Assembly (NCBI GenBank): GCA_024698075.1 | Contig: JAILRP010000008.1 | Span: forward strand, 1 to 32,079 | Direction: 5' to 3' | Source of the DNA: Lachnospiraceae bacterium | Lineage (GTDB): Bacteria > Bacillota > Clostridia > Lachnospirales > Lachnospiraceae | DNA length: 32,079 nucleotides | Shown: positions 8,397 to 17,207 of the stretch, in pieces | Layout of the letters: each line of letters begins with the position of its first letter | How positions within the stretch are numbered: position 1 is the first letter of the stretch | Position numbers and translations under genes: made by a program | Notes under the pieces: model-generated | The model's database searches: none | What the model was told of the DNA's origin: nothing | The model's input: the letters and a program-made list of their open reading frames with translations, nothing else

Positions 8397-9996
8397 TTCC
8401 TGCTCTCTCCCTGTACTCTGTCGGGGTCATCCCCGTTGCCTTTTTGAAGATCCTTGAGAAATAATTCGGATCGGAATATCCGCAGTCGCTTCCGACCTCC
8501 TTAATGCTCCTTGCAGGGTCCTTCAGCATCTCCTTCGCTTTCTCGACCCTTGTCCTTGTAAGATACTCCACGAAACCTTCCTTCATCTCCTCTTTGAAAA
8601 GCTTGCTGAAATAATATGAGCTGATGTTGAGCTTCTCGGATATCTCATTGAGCGATATTTCTTTTCCCGCATTTTTATCGATGTATTCAATGGCCTGCTT
8701 TACCAGATGGTGCGTATGGTCGGACGTCCCGGTCGTCATGTTTAATGCGGCTGTCCTCATCTTTTCAAGGAACCATGCTTTGAGCTCTTCCGGTGATGAC
8801 AGGTTTATGATCTTTGAAAGGTAATCCTTCCTGCTCTCAAATTCATAAAGATGCCCGCCGCTGCGATACATGTCCCCTTCCGCACGCAGAACGAACTCCA
8901 GTGATTTAAGCTTTATGCTCATGATGTCATCGGAATGCTTGTCGCACATCCAGTCAAAGAATTTATCGCAGCGGAGAATACATCCGTCAACGTCGCCCTC
9001 TGATAATTTTTCGAATATCTCGTTTTCGATGTCGGCGGGATAGCTTTCCTCATATGACACCGCTATCGGAAGATCATCAACATGCGCAACGCTTCCCTGC
9101 GTGGAATATAGGGCCTTAAGCGCCTCCTCATAAGATTCATGGCAGCTCTTCAGTTTTTTGATACCGCCTATCCCGATACGGTAGCGTATGTCCGTGGCAT
9201 TTCTCATCTCCCTGACGGCGACGCGGCTTCTCTCAATAAGATCGGTCCTTTCCATATACTCCATGGAAAGGTCTTTTCTCGGAACGAACACCGGTATCTT
9301 GTTGGAGCTTATCGATCCCACGACCGCCTCGGGAAACGTATCTTTTATGATCTCCCTTACCTTTGAATAATATACCGTCTGTGCCCTTACGGCAGATCCC
9401 ACGGCATTGGTAAGATAATTCCCCTGCTGCGCCTCTCCGAACATGACGGCTGCCATGTATCCGTAATCCGCATCAAGGCTCAGAAGGCTTTTATAGTTTT
9501 CTATATCTTCCTCAAAAGGCTCCTGGAAGATGATGCTCGAGATAAAGCCGTTCTCTATTATAGGCACGACCGTTTCGAGCCTTTCCTTCGTACGAAGATC
9601 CTGTCTTCTCTTTTCCCTTCTCGTGTCAAGCTCGCCGATCACACGGTCGATCGCTTTTACTATCGACTTCTGATTGTACGGCTTGTTGAGGTAGTCGGTG
9701 ACGCCGAGGTTGATCGCCTCCTTGGCATAATCAAATTTATCATATGCGGTCAGAACGACAAAGATCACCGAAGGCAGAATGTCCTTTATTTCCTTCATGG
9801 CTTCGATGCCGTTTATCCCGGGCATCTGTATGTCCATGAAGATGACATCCGGCCTGAACCTTTCCGCGATCTCTATTGCCATCCTTCCTGTCTTGGCACT
9901 TTCGATCTCAAACTGGCCCTCGAAATTCTTGTTTATTATCATTGTAAGTGAATTGATCACTATGCCTTCGTCATCGGCAAGCATTATACGGTACAT
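8386..9996 (-). CDS. YesN-type response regulator with AraC DNA-binding domain
   Basis: This is a cytoplasmic transcription regulator of 536 residues. The N-terminal receiver has the acidic pair Asp8/Asp9, phosphoacceptor Asp55 (VIFMDIQMPG), a conserved Thr in VLTAYD and Lys105 (LNKPY). A middle region of about 290 residues has no motif I recognise. The C-terminal 100 residues are two AraC helix-turn-helix units (SLNEISEKLNISSYYFSKLFKEE, then IKEVGSDCGYSDPNYFSRIFKKATGMTPTEYR). It follows the histidine kinase with a 28-base gap and AAGGG before the ATG, and overlaps the XylF-like gene by 11 bases. YesN-type regulators paired with LytS kinases activate sugar-uptake operons. The chvE-mmsAB operon next door is the likely target. 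Confidence 0.95.
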   Translation of the reverse strand: MYRIMLADDEGIVINSLTMIINKNFEGQFEIESAKTGRMAIEIAERFRPDVIFMDIQMPGINGIEAMKEIKDILPSVIFVVLTAYDKFDYAKEAINLGVTDYLNKPYNQKSIVKAIDRVIGELDTRREKRRQDLRTKERLETVVPIIENGFISSIIFQEPFEEDIENYKSLLSLDADYGYMAAVMFGEAQQGNYLTNAVGSAVRAQTVYYSKVREIIKDTFPEAVVGSISSNKIPVFVPRKDLSMEYMERTDLIERSRVAVREMRNATDIRYRIGIGGIKKLKSCHESYEEALKALYSTQGSVAHVDDLPIAVSYEESYPADIENEIFEKLSEGDVDGCILRCDKFFDWMCDKHSDDIMSIKLKSLEFVLRAEGDMYRSGGHLYEFESRKDYLSKIINLSSPEELKAWFLEKMRTAALNMTTGTSDHTHHLVKQAIEYIDKNAGKEISLNEISEKLNISSYYFSKLFKEEMKEGFVEYLTRTRVEKAKEMLKDPARSIKEVGSDCGYSDPNYFSRIFKKATGMTPTEYRERAGSGL

Positions 9997-10024
9997 ATCA
10001 TTACCCTTCTTATGCTACTTATTT

Positions 10025-11518
10025 CTATACGTGCAGCGGAACCTTTATTACGAATTCGGTTCCGCGGCCGGGCCCTTCACTGTATATTTCCATTACATCG
10101 CTGCGGCCCGTGAATATCTGAAGCCTTTCTATAACGTTTCCGAGCCCTATCCCGTTTGATGCCGCATGATCCGCAGACGGCTCTCCGACAGCCTCTCCCG
10201 ACAGTATCCTGTCTATCTGTTCCCGGCTCATTCCTATCCCGTTATCCTTTATCGACAGGAGTACATCTCCGTTTTCCTTATAAACATTGAGGTCTATATG
10301 GCCCTCCCATTCGATATCCCTTATCCCGTAGTTTACCGCGTTCTCCACGATAGGCTGCAGGATCATGCTCGGGACCCTTACCTCTGTGACTTCCTCATCG
10401 ACATGCTTTGAGTAATGTATCTCTCCCGTAAACCTTACGTTAAGGAGATAAACATATTTATCCACGAGGGCTATCTCCTCGGCGATCGACGCATCATTAT
10501 CGATCTTCTTAATGTTATATCTGAAAAAATCGGCCATGTTCTCGATGAATTCCGTCGTCTTGTCCGCGCCTTCCATCATCGCGAGCTGCTCGCCCGCATT
10601 AAGCGTATTGAACAGAAAATGGGGGTTGATCTGTGCCTGAAGTGAGCGGAGCTGAACCTCTTTCATCCTGTTCTCCATGACAAGCTCGTGTTCCTTCAGG
10701 CGGCTCTCACGCATAACGCTTTCCCTGATCTCGGCGATATATCTCTGTATGCTTCCGAGCATCTGCTTGAACGCCTTTGAAACGACGCTGATCTCGTCAT
10801 CTCCCTCCGTTACTTCGACCTCTACGTCAAAGTTGCCGCCCGCCACCTCGTTTGCGGCACGTGAAAGGTCGATCAGCGGCAGTGTCATGCTCTTGGTCAT
10901 AAAGAACACTACTATGATGTTGACTATTCCGATGAAGAACAGGATGAGTATCGTGATCATCTCCATCGAACGGAGCGATGACAGCAGTATGCTGTAATCC
11001 GATGTGTTCTTTTTGAACTGGTTATTGTTAAGAGCATATATGCATGCCTGCAGATCGGAATACATCTCAACGGTCTCTTCATAAGAGGCCTTGTATTTTT
11101 CAACATTTCGTCCGCGCTTGGCGGTTATGGTCTCGCCCGCTGCCTGAAGATAGTTTTCCGACTGATGTATGATGTTCTCCTGCATCGCATACACTGCCGT
11201 TCCGGAGTTTTTAAGATCGAGCATCGCCAGGCCGTTCCGGTAATCCTGATCCGCCCTGTAGTAATCGTTCAGAGCGCTGGTTCCCTTGCTCTCGAGGTAG
11301 TCCCTCATCGAATTCTGAAGAAAAGTCAGATCATCCGACAGATCGTTGAGTCCTACATTGACGATATAGATCTCATCAACCCTTGCGATCATCGTGTTTA
11401 TGCTTATATACATATAGATGTTCACAACAAGGATGAGGACGGTCGGTATGATGAAAGCAACAAGAAGCTTCAGCCTTACCGAAGCGTTATTCCATTTCCT
11501 TCTTATCACTCCGGTCAT
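10025..11518 (-). CDS. LytS/YesM-type sensor histidine kinase
   Basis: This is a membrane kinase of 497 residues that should phosphorylate the neighbouring YesN-type regulator. It has TM1 (about 18-40), an extracellular helical sensor (about 41-187), TM2 (188-208), HAMP (about 208-262), the His_kinase domain with phosphoacceptor His300 in QAQINPHFLFNTLN, and an HATPase with N-box PIVENAVNYGI, G1 DNGIGMS and G2 GIGLGNV. The extracellular part is alpha-helical and lacks a dCache or binding-protein fold. This fits a kinase that reads a separate sugar-binding partner, as XylFII-LytS does. Its ATG overlaps the stop of the anchored binding-protein gene (ATGA), so the two should be made in step. Confidence 0.95.
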   Translation of the reverse strand: MTGVIRRKWNNASVRLKLLVAFIIPTVLILVVNIYMYISINTMIARVDEIYIVNVGLNDLSDDLTFLQNSMRDYLESKGTSALNDYYRADQDYRNGLAMLDLKNSGTAVYAMQENIIHQSENYLQAAGETITAKRGRNVEKYKASYEETVEMYSDLQACIYALNNNQFKKNTSDYSILLSSLRSMEMITILILFFIGIVNIIVVFFMTKSMTLPLIDLSRAANEVAGGNFDVEVEVTEGDDEISVVSKAFKQMLGSIQRYIAEIRESVMRESRLKEHELVMENRMKEVQLRSLQAQINPHFLFNTLNAGEQLAMMEGADKTTEFIENMADFFRYNIKKIDNDASIAEEIALVDKYVYLLNVRFTGEIHYSKHVDEEVTEVRVPSMILQPIVENAVNYGIRDIEWEGHIDLNVYKENGDVLLSIKDNGIGMSREQIDRILSGEAVGEPSADHAASNGIGLGNVIERLQIFTGRSDVMEIYSEGPGRGTEFVIKVPLHV

Positions 11519-12573
11519 TCGCTGTTCCTGTTCCTTTTTTCATCCAGACGCTGATGTGCCTTGGCCTGGTCCACGACTTCTATCCCCACGGGCAGATACG
11601 AATTGGTATAGCCCATGCTGTTATATTCATAAAGCGCCTGAATGCATGATTTTCCCATCTCCTCCGTATCAACCGAGATAGTGGAGAAGATGACCTGCTT
11701 GTCAACCGCATCCAATATGGTGTCATTGGCGAAATAACCTATGATCTGTATCTGTCCGACGAGGTTGTAATCAACAACCGCCTGATATGCGCATCTTGTG
11801 TAAACACTGTTGACGCAGAGCATGATATTCGGGAGGTTCTCCTTTTCAAGGAAGATATTCCTGATGCTCTCTTCAGCACTGAATATATCCTCGGCATCTA
11901 TACGCGTCACGACGATCTCGGGAAGCACATTTTCCTCATCTTCCGGCGAATTCTCGCGAAGATGGTCCTCTATAGCCATCACGATGAGGTTCGATGCCCC
12001 CTCAGCCATGTCGCTGTCAACGAGTATGTCAACAGTGATATCCTTTATCTCTTCCGTTTTCGTGAGCTCATCTATCTGAAGGGCATACATCTGTCCGAGC
12101 TCATAATAGTTCATCCCGACGTAGCACTGCCGCTTTGACGTTTCAACATCATTCTGCAGGACTACGACTCCGATGCCCGCATCCGCAGCCTTATCGATAA
12201 GGCTGCTCACCTTCTCGCTGGCGCCTCCCGAATACACGATGCCGTCCATCTTGGAGTTGACCGCGATCCTGAGCAGTTCCTCGGCCGAATAGTCACCGCC
12301 GAGTCCCTGGCTTAAGTCTTCGAGATATATATTGTCTTCCCTTGCCTGCTCGTTTGCCGCCTTGAAAACCTCCTGCCAGAAATCGCTTTCGGAGTCTTCG
12401 GCAACAAAAGCATAATGCTTGTCGTAATCGATCGTCTCTTCCTGTTCGACACTATACATGGTCTGTGTTATGACACGGAAAAGGATCCCCGTAGCTACGG
12501 CGGCTACAATCATTACCGCCGTCCCGGCGATCATGAACCGATACGATCTGCTGGAAAATTCATACTTTTGCAT
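11515..12573 (-). CDS. Membrane-anchored periplasmic-binding-protein-like sugar sensor (XylFII-like)
   Basis: This 352-residue protein has one N-terminal membrane helix (about 13-35) with no lipobox, then a type I periplasmic-binding domain of the RbsB/LacI fold: HYAFVAEDSESDFWQEV, DGIVYSGGASEKV, GVVVLQNDVET, YVGMNYYELGQ and QIQIIGYFANDTILDAV. The permanent anchor and position directly before a LytS-type kinase match XylFII of clostridia, which binds D-xylose and activates LytS. The motifs are diverged from XylF itself, so the ligand is uncertain. Its start overlaps the ftsH stop by 14 bases and lacks a good ribosome-binding site (an AAGGG lies 13 bases upstream), suggesting translational coupling to ftsH. 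Its own stop overlaps the kinase start by four bases. Confidence 0.88.
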   Translation of the reverse strand: MQKYEFSSRSYRFMIAGTAVMIVAAVATGILFRVITQTMYSVEQEETIDYDKHYAFVAEDSESDFWQEVFKAANEQAREDNIYLEDLSQGLGGDYSAEELLRIAVNSKMDGIVYSGGASEKVSSLIDKAADAGIGVVVLQNDVETSKRQCYVGMNYYELGQMYALQIDELTKTEEIKDITVDILVDSDMAEGASNLIVMAIEDHLRENSPEDEENVLPEIVVTRIDAEDIFSAEESIRNIFLEKENLPNIMLCVNSVYTRCAYQAVVDYNLVGQIQIIGYFANDTILDAVDKQVIFSTISVDTEEMGKSCIQALYEYNSMGYTNSYLPVGIEVVDQAKAHQRLDEKRNRNSE

Positions 12574-14524
12574 CTACTACAGCGCCCTTTTCGGCTGTCC
12601 CGTCAGACACCTCATCCTTCGGAACGGTTTCGGGATCTGACGCATCATCTTCTTCTGCGTCCTCTTTCTCCTCTTCGGGATACTTGGTCCGGAATATTGC
12701 CATAAACTGCTTGCCTGTGATGCTCTCCTTCTCGAGAAGGTATTCGGCGAGCCGGTCAAGAAGATCGCGGTTATCATTAAGCAGCTGTTTAGCCTTTTCG
12801 TAAGCTTCCGAAAGGATTCTCATGACTTCTTCATCGACATCCGCAGCCGTCTCATCAGCGCACTCCATTACCATGCGGCCGCTCAGGTACCTGTCTTCGA
12901 TGCTCTCAAGCTTAATGAGCCCGAATTTCTCAGACATTCCGTACCTGGTCACCATAGCCCTTGCAAGGGCCGTGGCTTTTTCAATATCGTTGCTGGCTCC
13001 GTTTGTGACCGATTCGAATATGAGTTCCTCCGCAGCCCTTCCCGCGAGCGCGGTGACTATCTGTTCATACAGCTCGTCCTTCGTCTCAAGATGCTTTTCC
13101 TCTTCGGGAACATACCACGCATAACCTAATGCGCCCATCGTTCTCGGAACGATCGTGATCTTCTGGATGGGATCGGTATTCTTCTGAAGGGCAGCTGCAA
13201 GGGCATGTCCTATCTCATGGTACGCCACTATCCTGCGCTCCTTCTTCGTCATGATGCGGTCCTTCTTTTCCTTGCCCATCATGACAACTTCTATCGCCTC
13301 AAGCAGATCCTTCTGGTTGACGGCTTCCCTTCCGCTCTTGACCGCATTGATCGCTGCCTCATTTACCATGTTTGCAAGATCGGATCCGACCGCACCTGCG
13401 GTTGCGAGCGCGATCTCGTCAAAATCGACCGAATCGTCAAGGAGCACGTCCCTTGAATGCACCTTCAGGGTTTCCTTACGTCCCTTAAGGTCAGGTTTGT
13501 CAACGATGATCCTCCTGTCAAACCTTCCGGGACGCAGAAGTGCCTTATCAAGTATCTCCGGCCTGTTTGTAGCGGCAAGTATCATGATACCTTTAGCGCT
13601 GTCAAATCCGTCCATCTCCGACAGAAGCTGGTTAAGTGTCTGCTCACGCTCGTCATTTCCGCCGCCGTATCGCGAATCCCTTGATTTTCCTATCGCATCT
13701 ATCTCATCGATAAAGATTATGCATGGAGCGTTCTTCTGGGCATCCTTGAAAAGGTCCCTTACCCTGGATGCACCTACTCCGACATACATCTCGACAAAGT
13801 CCGATCCCGCAAGGGAGAAGAACGGAACATGGGCTTCGCCCGCTACGGCCTTCGCAAGAAGTGTCTTTCCCGTTCCGGGAGGGCCGACGAGCAGCGCCCC
13901 TTTTGGAAGCTTGGCACCGATCTTTACGTATTTGCCCGGATTGTGGAGAAAATCAACGACCTCCTGAAGCGATTCCTTGGCCTCATCCTGGCCGGCAACG
14001 TCCTTGAACGTAACTCCGGTTTCCTTCTGGACATACATCTTGGCATTGCTCTTGCCGACGCCCATTATCCCGCCGCCGCCCATGCGCTTCATAAAGAAGC
14101 TTATTATGAGCCAGAAAAGAAGTATGGGCAGAATATATGAGAGCACAAAGGAAAGGATCATCGTTGAGGAATCCGATTCCTTCTGCTCAAATTTGACTCC
14201 TGCCTTGAGAAGCCTGTCCGGAAGGGAATCGTCATACACGGGAATGGTATAGTACTTCATCTGAACATACGCATTTTCCTGGCCCTTCGGGATGATCGTT
14301 ATCTCATCCGATCCTATTATGACGCTTTCCACCTCACCCTTCTCGACTTTCTCGATAAAGGCGTCATAAGTGATCTTCTGGTTGGTTGCGCTCGAGAACA
14401 TAGACCTCATATAAGAAAGAAGGACGAAGAGCACTACCGAAACCACAAGGATGATCAGCAGCATCTGCTGATTCTGTTTTTTGTTCTTATTGTTATTGCC
14501 CTGATTGTTATTCTGATTATCCAT
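12560..14524 (-). CDS. ftsH: ATP-dependent zinc metalloprotease FtsH
   Basis: FtsH is a membrane-bound AAA+ protease that degrades damaged membrane proteins and selected regulators. The 654 residues show an Asn/Gln-rich cytoplasmic start, TM1 (21-39), an extracellular FtsH domain (about 40-121), TM2 (122-145), Walker A GPPGTGKT (214-221), Walker B IIFIDEID (269-276), second region of homology RPGRFDRR and the zinc site HEIGH (436-440), with the third ligand Asp in [10 protein letters not shown]. The tail is acidic. The start follows AAGGAG by six bases. A good promoter lies upstream. Downstream it overlaps the sugar-sensor gene, an unusual neighbour: in Firmicutes ftsH usually follows tilS and hpt. 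Confidence 0.98.
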   Translation of the reverse strand: MDNQNNNQGNNNKNKKQNQQMLLIILVVSVVLFVLLSYMRSMFSSATNQKITYDAFIEKVEKGEVESVIIGSDEITIIPKGQENAYVQMKYYTIPVYDDSLPDRLLKAGVKFEQKESDSSTMILSFVLSYILPILLFWLIISFFMKRMGGGGIMGVGKSNAKMYVQKETGVTFKDVAGQDEAKESLQEVVDFLHNPGKYVKIGAKLPKGALLVGPPGTGKTLLAKAVAGEAHVPFFSLAGSDFVEMYVGVGASRVRDLFKDAQKNAPCIIFIDEIDAIGKSRDSRYGGGNDEREQTLNQLLSEMDGFDSAKGIMILAATNRPEILDKALLRPGRFDRRIIVDKPDLKGRKETLKVHSRDVLLDDSVDFDEIALATAGAVGSDLANMVNEAAINAVKSGREAVNQKDLLEAIEVVMMGKEKKDRIMTKKERRIVAYHEIGHALAAALQKNTDPIQKITIVPRTMGALGYAWYVPEEEKHLETKDELYEQIVTALAGRAAEELIFESVTNGASNDIEKATALARAMVTRYGMSEKFGLIKLESIEDRYLSGRMVMECADETAADVDEEVMRILSEAYEKAKQLLNDNRDLLDRLAEYLLEKESITGKQFMAIFRTKYPEEEKEDAEEDDASDPETVPKDEVSDGTAEKGAVVDAKV

Positions 14525-14560
14525 TTATGCTCCTTACGCATTCGCTTTCATTATCGGTTT

Positions 14561-14589
14561 ATTATAGTTATAAACACGCGTAAAATCAA
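14561..14589 (-). promoter_or_regulatory. Promoter of ftsH (and probably the sensing operon)
   Basis: On the minus strand TTGATT (14589-14584), a 17-base spacer and a perfect TATAAT (14566-14561) lie 36 bases upstream of the ftsH start, leaving a short leader with AAGGAG. It is one of the best promoters in the window and diverges from the MBOAT promoter. Confidence 0.75.
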
Positions 14590-14617
14590 CTTTTTTGATG
14601 TGAATTTTGTGTGTTTA

Positions 14618-14626
14618 TGATATAAT
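14618..14626 (+). promoter_or_regulatory. Extended -10 promoter of the MBOAT-SGNH operon
   Basis: TGATATAAT is an extended -10 with a perfect hexamer. The nearest -35-like sequence, TTGATG at 14595-14600, is 20 bases away, so the TGN element probably carries recognition. The leader to the ATG at 14680 is about 47 bases. Confidence 0.6.
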
Positions 14627-14679
14627 ATGCCACGATTTATGAAAACGGATCGCGAGCCGGACAAAAACTGGAGTTATCG

Positions 14680-16155
14680 ATGGTACTTCCCTCATATTCT
14701 TTCATATTCATATTCCTGCCGATAGTGCTCATACTTTACTGGATCGCCGTATCCCGGAAGCTCTATGCCCTCGGCAAGATCATCCTGCTTGCAGGCTCGC
14801 TCTTTTTTTATTCCCTCCTGACGCCCGGGATAAAAGGGCTTATCGCTCTTCTGGCCTCCATAGCGGTGTGTTATGCCATCGCCAGGTTCGGCCTTGCGCA
14901 GAACCTTCCCAAAGCGGTAAGGACAGTGCTCCTGTCGGCCGGCATCACGGGATCTGTCCTTTTTCTCATTTACTGCAGATACCTTTCCTACATCGGCGAG
15001 CTTGCCGCGCTTTCCGGATCCTCTTTTGTGATGGAGGCGGTCGTTGTTCCGGTCGGCATAAGTTATTATACGTTTTCCCAGATCGCTTTTCTTACAGATA
15101 CATACAGGGATCCTTCCATAAGATATTCCCTGCTCGATTATGCTCTTTTCGTAAGCTTCTTTCCTAAGATCACCGTAGGCCCGATAGCGCTCTCAACGGA
15201 AATGATCCCTCAGTTTAATGATGACTCGAGAAAGACCTTTGATTACGGCAATATGTCAAAAGGTTTCTACAGGTTTACGCTCGGCCTTTCCAAAAAACTG
15301 ATACTGGCCGATAATCTCGGAAAATTCGCGGATCTCGGCTATGCGAACATTCCGAACTTAGGTGCCGCAAATGCGATCCTTGTCATACTTTCCTATACAC
15401 TTCAGATATATTTTGATTTTTCGGGATACTGCGATATAGCATCGGCGATATGCCTTATGCTGAACTTTGATCTGTGCGAAAACTTCGACGGCCCTTACCG
15501 AAGCCTTTCCATATCCGAATTCTGGAAGAGATGGCATATAAGCCTGACGAGATTTTTCAGGAACTACCTGTATATTCCGCTCGGCGGGAACCGGAAGGGA
15601 AAGATCAGGACAATGATCAATACGATGGTCATATTTTTAGTCAGCGGGCTGTGGCACGGTGCCGCCACCCATTTTGTCATATGGGGAGGCATACACGGCG
15701 TGGGAATGCTGATAAGCCGCTTTGTATCACCTTTCATGAAGAAAGTCCCCAAAGCCGTCCGGTGGTTATTGACCTTTTCATTCGTAAGCCTTGCCTGGGT
15801 ATTTTTCCGCTCTGATGACACCGCTGTCGCGATAAGCATGTTCAGGCAGCTGTTCACCGTCGGATTTACTCCGCTCAACAGTGCCCTTATCGCTGCCAGC
15901 ATACCGACGGAGTTCGCCCTTATACAGTGGCTCATCCTTAAGGCCGCTCCCGACATGACTTACTACAGCGGATGTGCGGTATGGATAGGCCTTGTCGCAG
16001 CAGGGATATATTTTTCCGCCTTTTCAAAGACCTCTGCCGAAAGATGCGCCGCGTTCACGGCATCAAGACGGAAGCTCGCCACGACTGTGATCCTGTTCAC
16101 CTGGTCGGTGCTTTCACTTTCCGAGGTCGCGCAGTTTATTTACGTTAATTTCTGA
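14680..16155 (+). CDS. MBOAT family O-acyltransferase (AlgI/DltB-like)
   Basis: This polytopic membrane enzyme of 491 residues transfers acyl (usually acetyl) groups across the membrane to an extracellular polymer or to a partner protein. It has the AlgI/DltB core: VPVGISYYTFSQIAFLTDTYR, FPKITVGPI, YFDFSGYCDIA, FWKRWHISL (His286), the probable catalytic LWHGAATHFVIWGGIHG (His326 and His339), and YIPLGGNR between them. The start has GGAG seven bases upstream. Five bases after its stop begins an SGNH/DltD-like gene, the usual partner that carries out transfer on the outer face. The acceptor is unknown. No dlt, alginate or cellulose genes are nearby, so a cell-wall or exopolysaccharide acceptor is possible. 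Confidence 0.93.
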   Translation: MVLPSYSFIFIFLPIVLILYWIAVSRKLYALGKIILLAGSLFFYSLLTPGIKGLIALLASIAVCYAIARFGLAQNLPKAVRTVLLSAGITGSVLFLIYCRYLSYIGELAALSGSSFVMEAVVVPVGISYYTFSQIAFLTDTYRDPSIRYSLLDYALFVSFFPKITVGPIALSTEMIPQFNDDSRKTFDYGNMSKGFYRFTLGLSKKLILADNLGKFADLGYANIPNLGAANAILVILSYTLQIYFDFSGYCDIASAICLMLNFDLCENFDGPYRSLSISEFWKRWHISLTRFFRNYLYIPLGGNRKGKIRTMINTMVIFLVSGLWHGAATHFVIWGGIHGVGMLISRFVSPFMKKVPKAVRWLLTFSFVSLAWVFFRSDDTAVAISMFRQLFTVGFTPLNSALIAASIPTEFALIQWLILKAAPDMTYYSGCAVWIGLVAAGIYFSAFSKTSAERCAAFTASRRKLATTVILFTWSVLSLSEVAQFIYVNF

Positions 16156-16160
16156 ATACC

Positions 16161-17207
16161 ATGACCGACAGACAGTTTTTTTTGAAGACAATCGCATATT
16201 CCGCAGGAGTGCTCATATTCATTGCCGCCGCAGTGGCAGTCCTGGATCCTTTTGTCCACTACCATGCCCCTCTTTTCGGGCTCGCTGCCGCAGAGACCGA
16301 TGAACGGGGGCAGCAGATCGGCGCGGCCAAAAATATGCCGTATGACACCGCCATAATCGGTTCTTCCATGAGTGAGAATTTCAGGGCGGGATGGTTTGAT
16401 GACGGGGTGATCGGAAACCGGACGGTCAAGCTTTCGATGAAAGGTGCTCATTTTGATGACTACTCAAGGCTTCTTAATGTCGCGCTGTCAAAGCCTGAAA
16501 CCAAGACGGTCATAATATCCCTTGACAACTATCTGATCCTTCATAATCCGGATGAGCATCTGACCACTATACCGGAATATCTGGAAAATGACAGTCTTGC
16601 CGATGACGCCTACTATCTTTGGAACAAATCGGTCGCTTTCGTATATCTTCCGCAGTTTCTCATAAACAACTTTACCGAAGGATTTTCCGCGGACAACGCA
16701 TACTGCTGGGACGGTATGTACAAGTTCGACAAATACACCGCAAGGGCTTCTTATCTTCCCTACAGGCTCATGCAGCCGGATCCCGAGCAGGTATATAACA
16801 CGTATTATGAGTATGTGGACGAATTTCTGGCGGGAATGACGCCTTATATCGAGGCCCGCCCGGATGTCACGTTCATATTCTTTTCACCGCCCTACAGCAT
16901 TCTTTACTGGGATGACTGTATACTGCGCGGGCGGCTGACGGCAGAGATATGCGCGATCAACGAAGTGTATAAAAAGCTGCTTGAATATGACAATGTCCGT
17001 ATGTTCTATTTCCAGGACAATTGGGACATCATCACGGATCTTGACAACTACAAAGATTATTCACATTACAGCAAGGACATCAGCCGCTATATGTATGAGT
17101 GCATGCGCGACGGAAAATGTGAAGTGACGTCTGAGACTTCATTTGATGTGCTGCTAAAGTTCTCCGAGGATGTGGCGGATTATGACCACGAATCATCATT
17201 CCATTAA
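16161..17207 (+). CDS. SGNH/DltD-like membrane-anchored acyltransferase partner
   Basis: This 348-residue protein has one N-terminal membrane helix (about 7-29) and an extracellular SGNH-like domain. The catalytic triad can be proposed as Ser69 in AIIGSSMSENF and Asp299/His302 in DYSHYS near the C-terminus, the same order as in DltD and AlgX/AlgJ proteins. The start codon has no ribosome-binding site and lies five bases after the MBOAT stop, so translation is probably by reinitiation. Together the two genes form an MBOAT-SGNH cassette for O-acylation of a surface polymer. The 3' end converges on the nucleotidyltransferase gene, both stops being read from the same TTAA. Homology beyond the triad is not recognised, so the exact subfamily is open. 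Confidence 0.8.
   Translation: MTDRQFFLKTIAYSAGVLIFIAAAVAVLDPFVHYHAPLFGLAAAETDERGQQIGAAKNMPYDTAIIGSSMSENFRAGWFDDGVIGNRTVKLSMKGAHFDDYSRLLNVALSKPETKTVIISLDNYLILHNPDEHLTTIPEYLENDSLADDAYYLWNKSVAFVYLPQFLINNFTEGFSADNAYCWDGMYKFDKYTARASYLPYRLMQPDPEQVYNTYYEYVDEFLAGMTPYIEARPDVTFIFFSPPYSILYWDDCILRGRLTAEICAINEVYKKLLEYDNVRMFYFQDNWDIITDLDNYKDYSHYSKDISRYMYECMRDGKCEVTSETSFDVLLKFSEDVADYDHESSFH

Noticed and set aside
13251-13967. Plus-strand open frame of 238 codons
   Set aside because: It lies wholly antisense to the highly conserved AAA+ and protease part of ftsH and is a Ser-rich mirror of that gene's codons.
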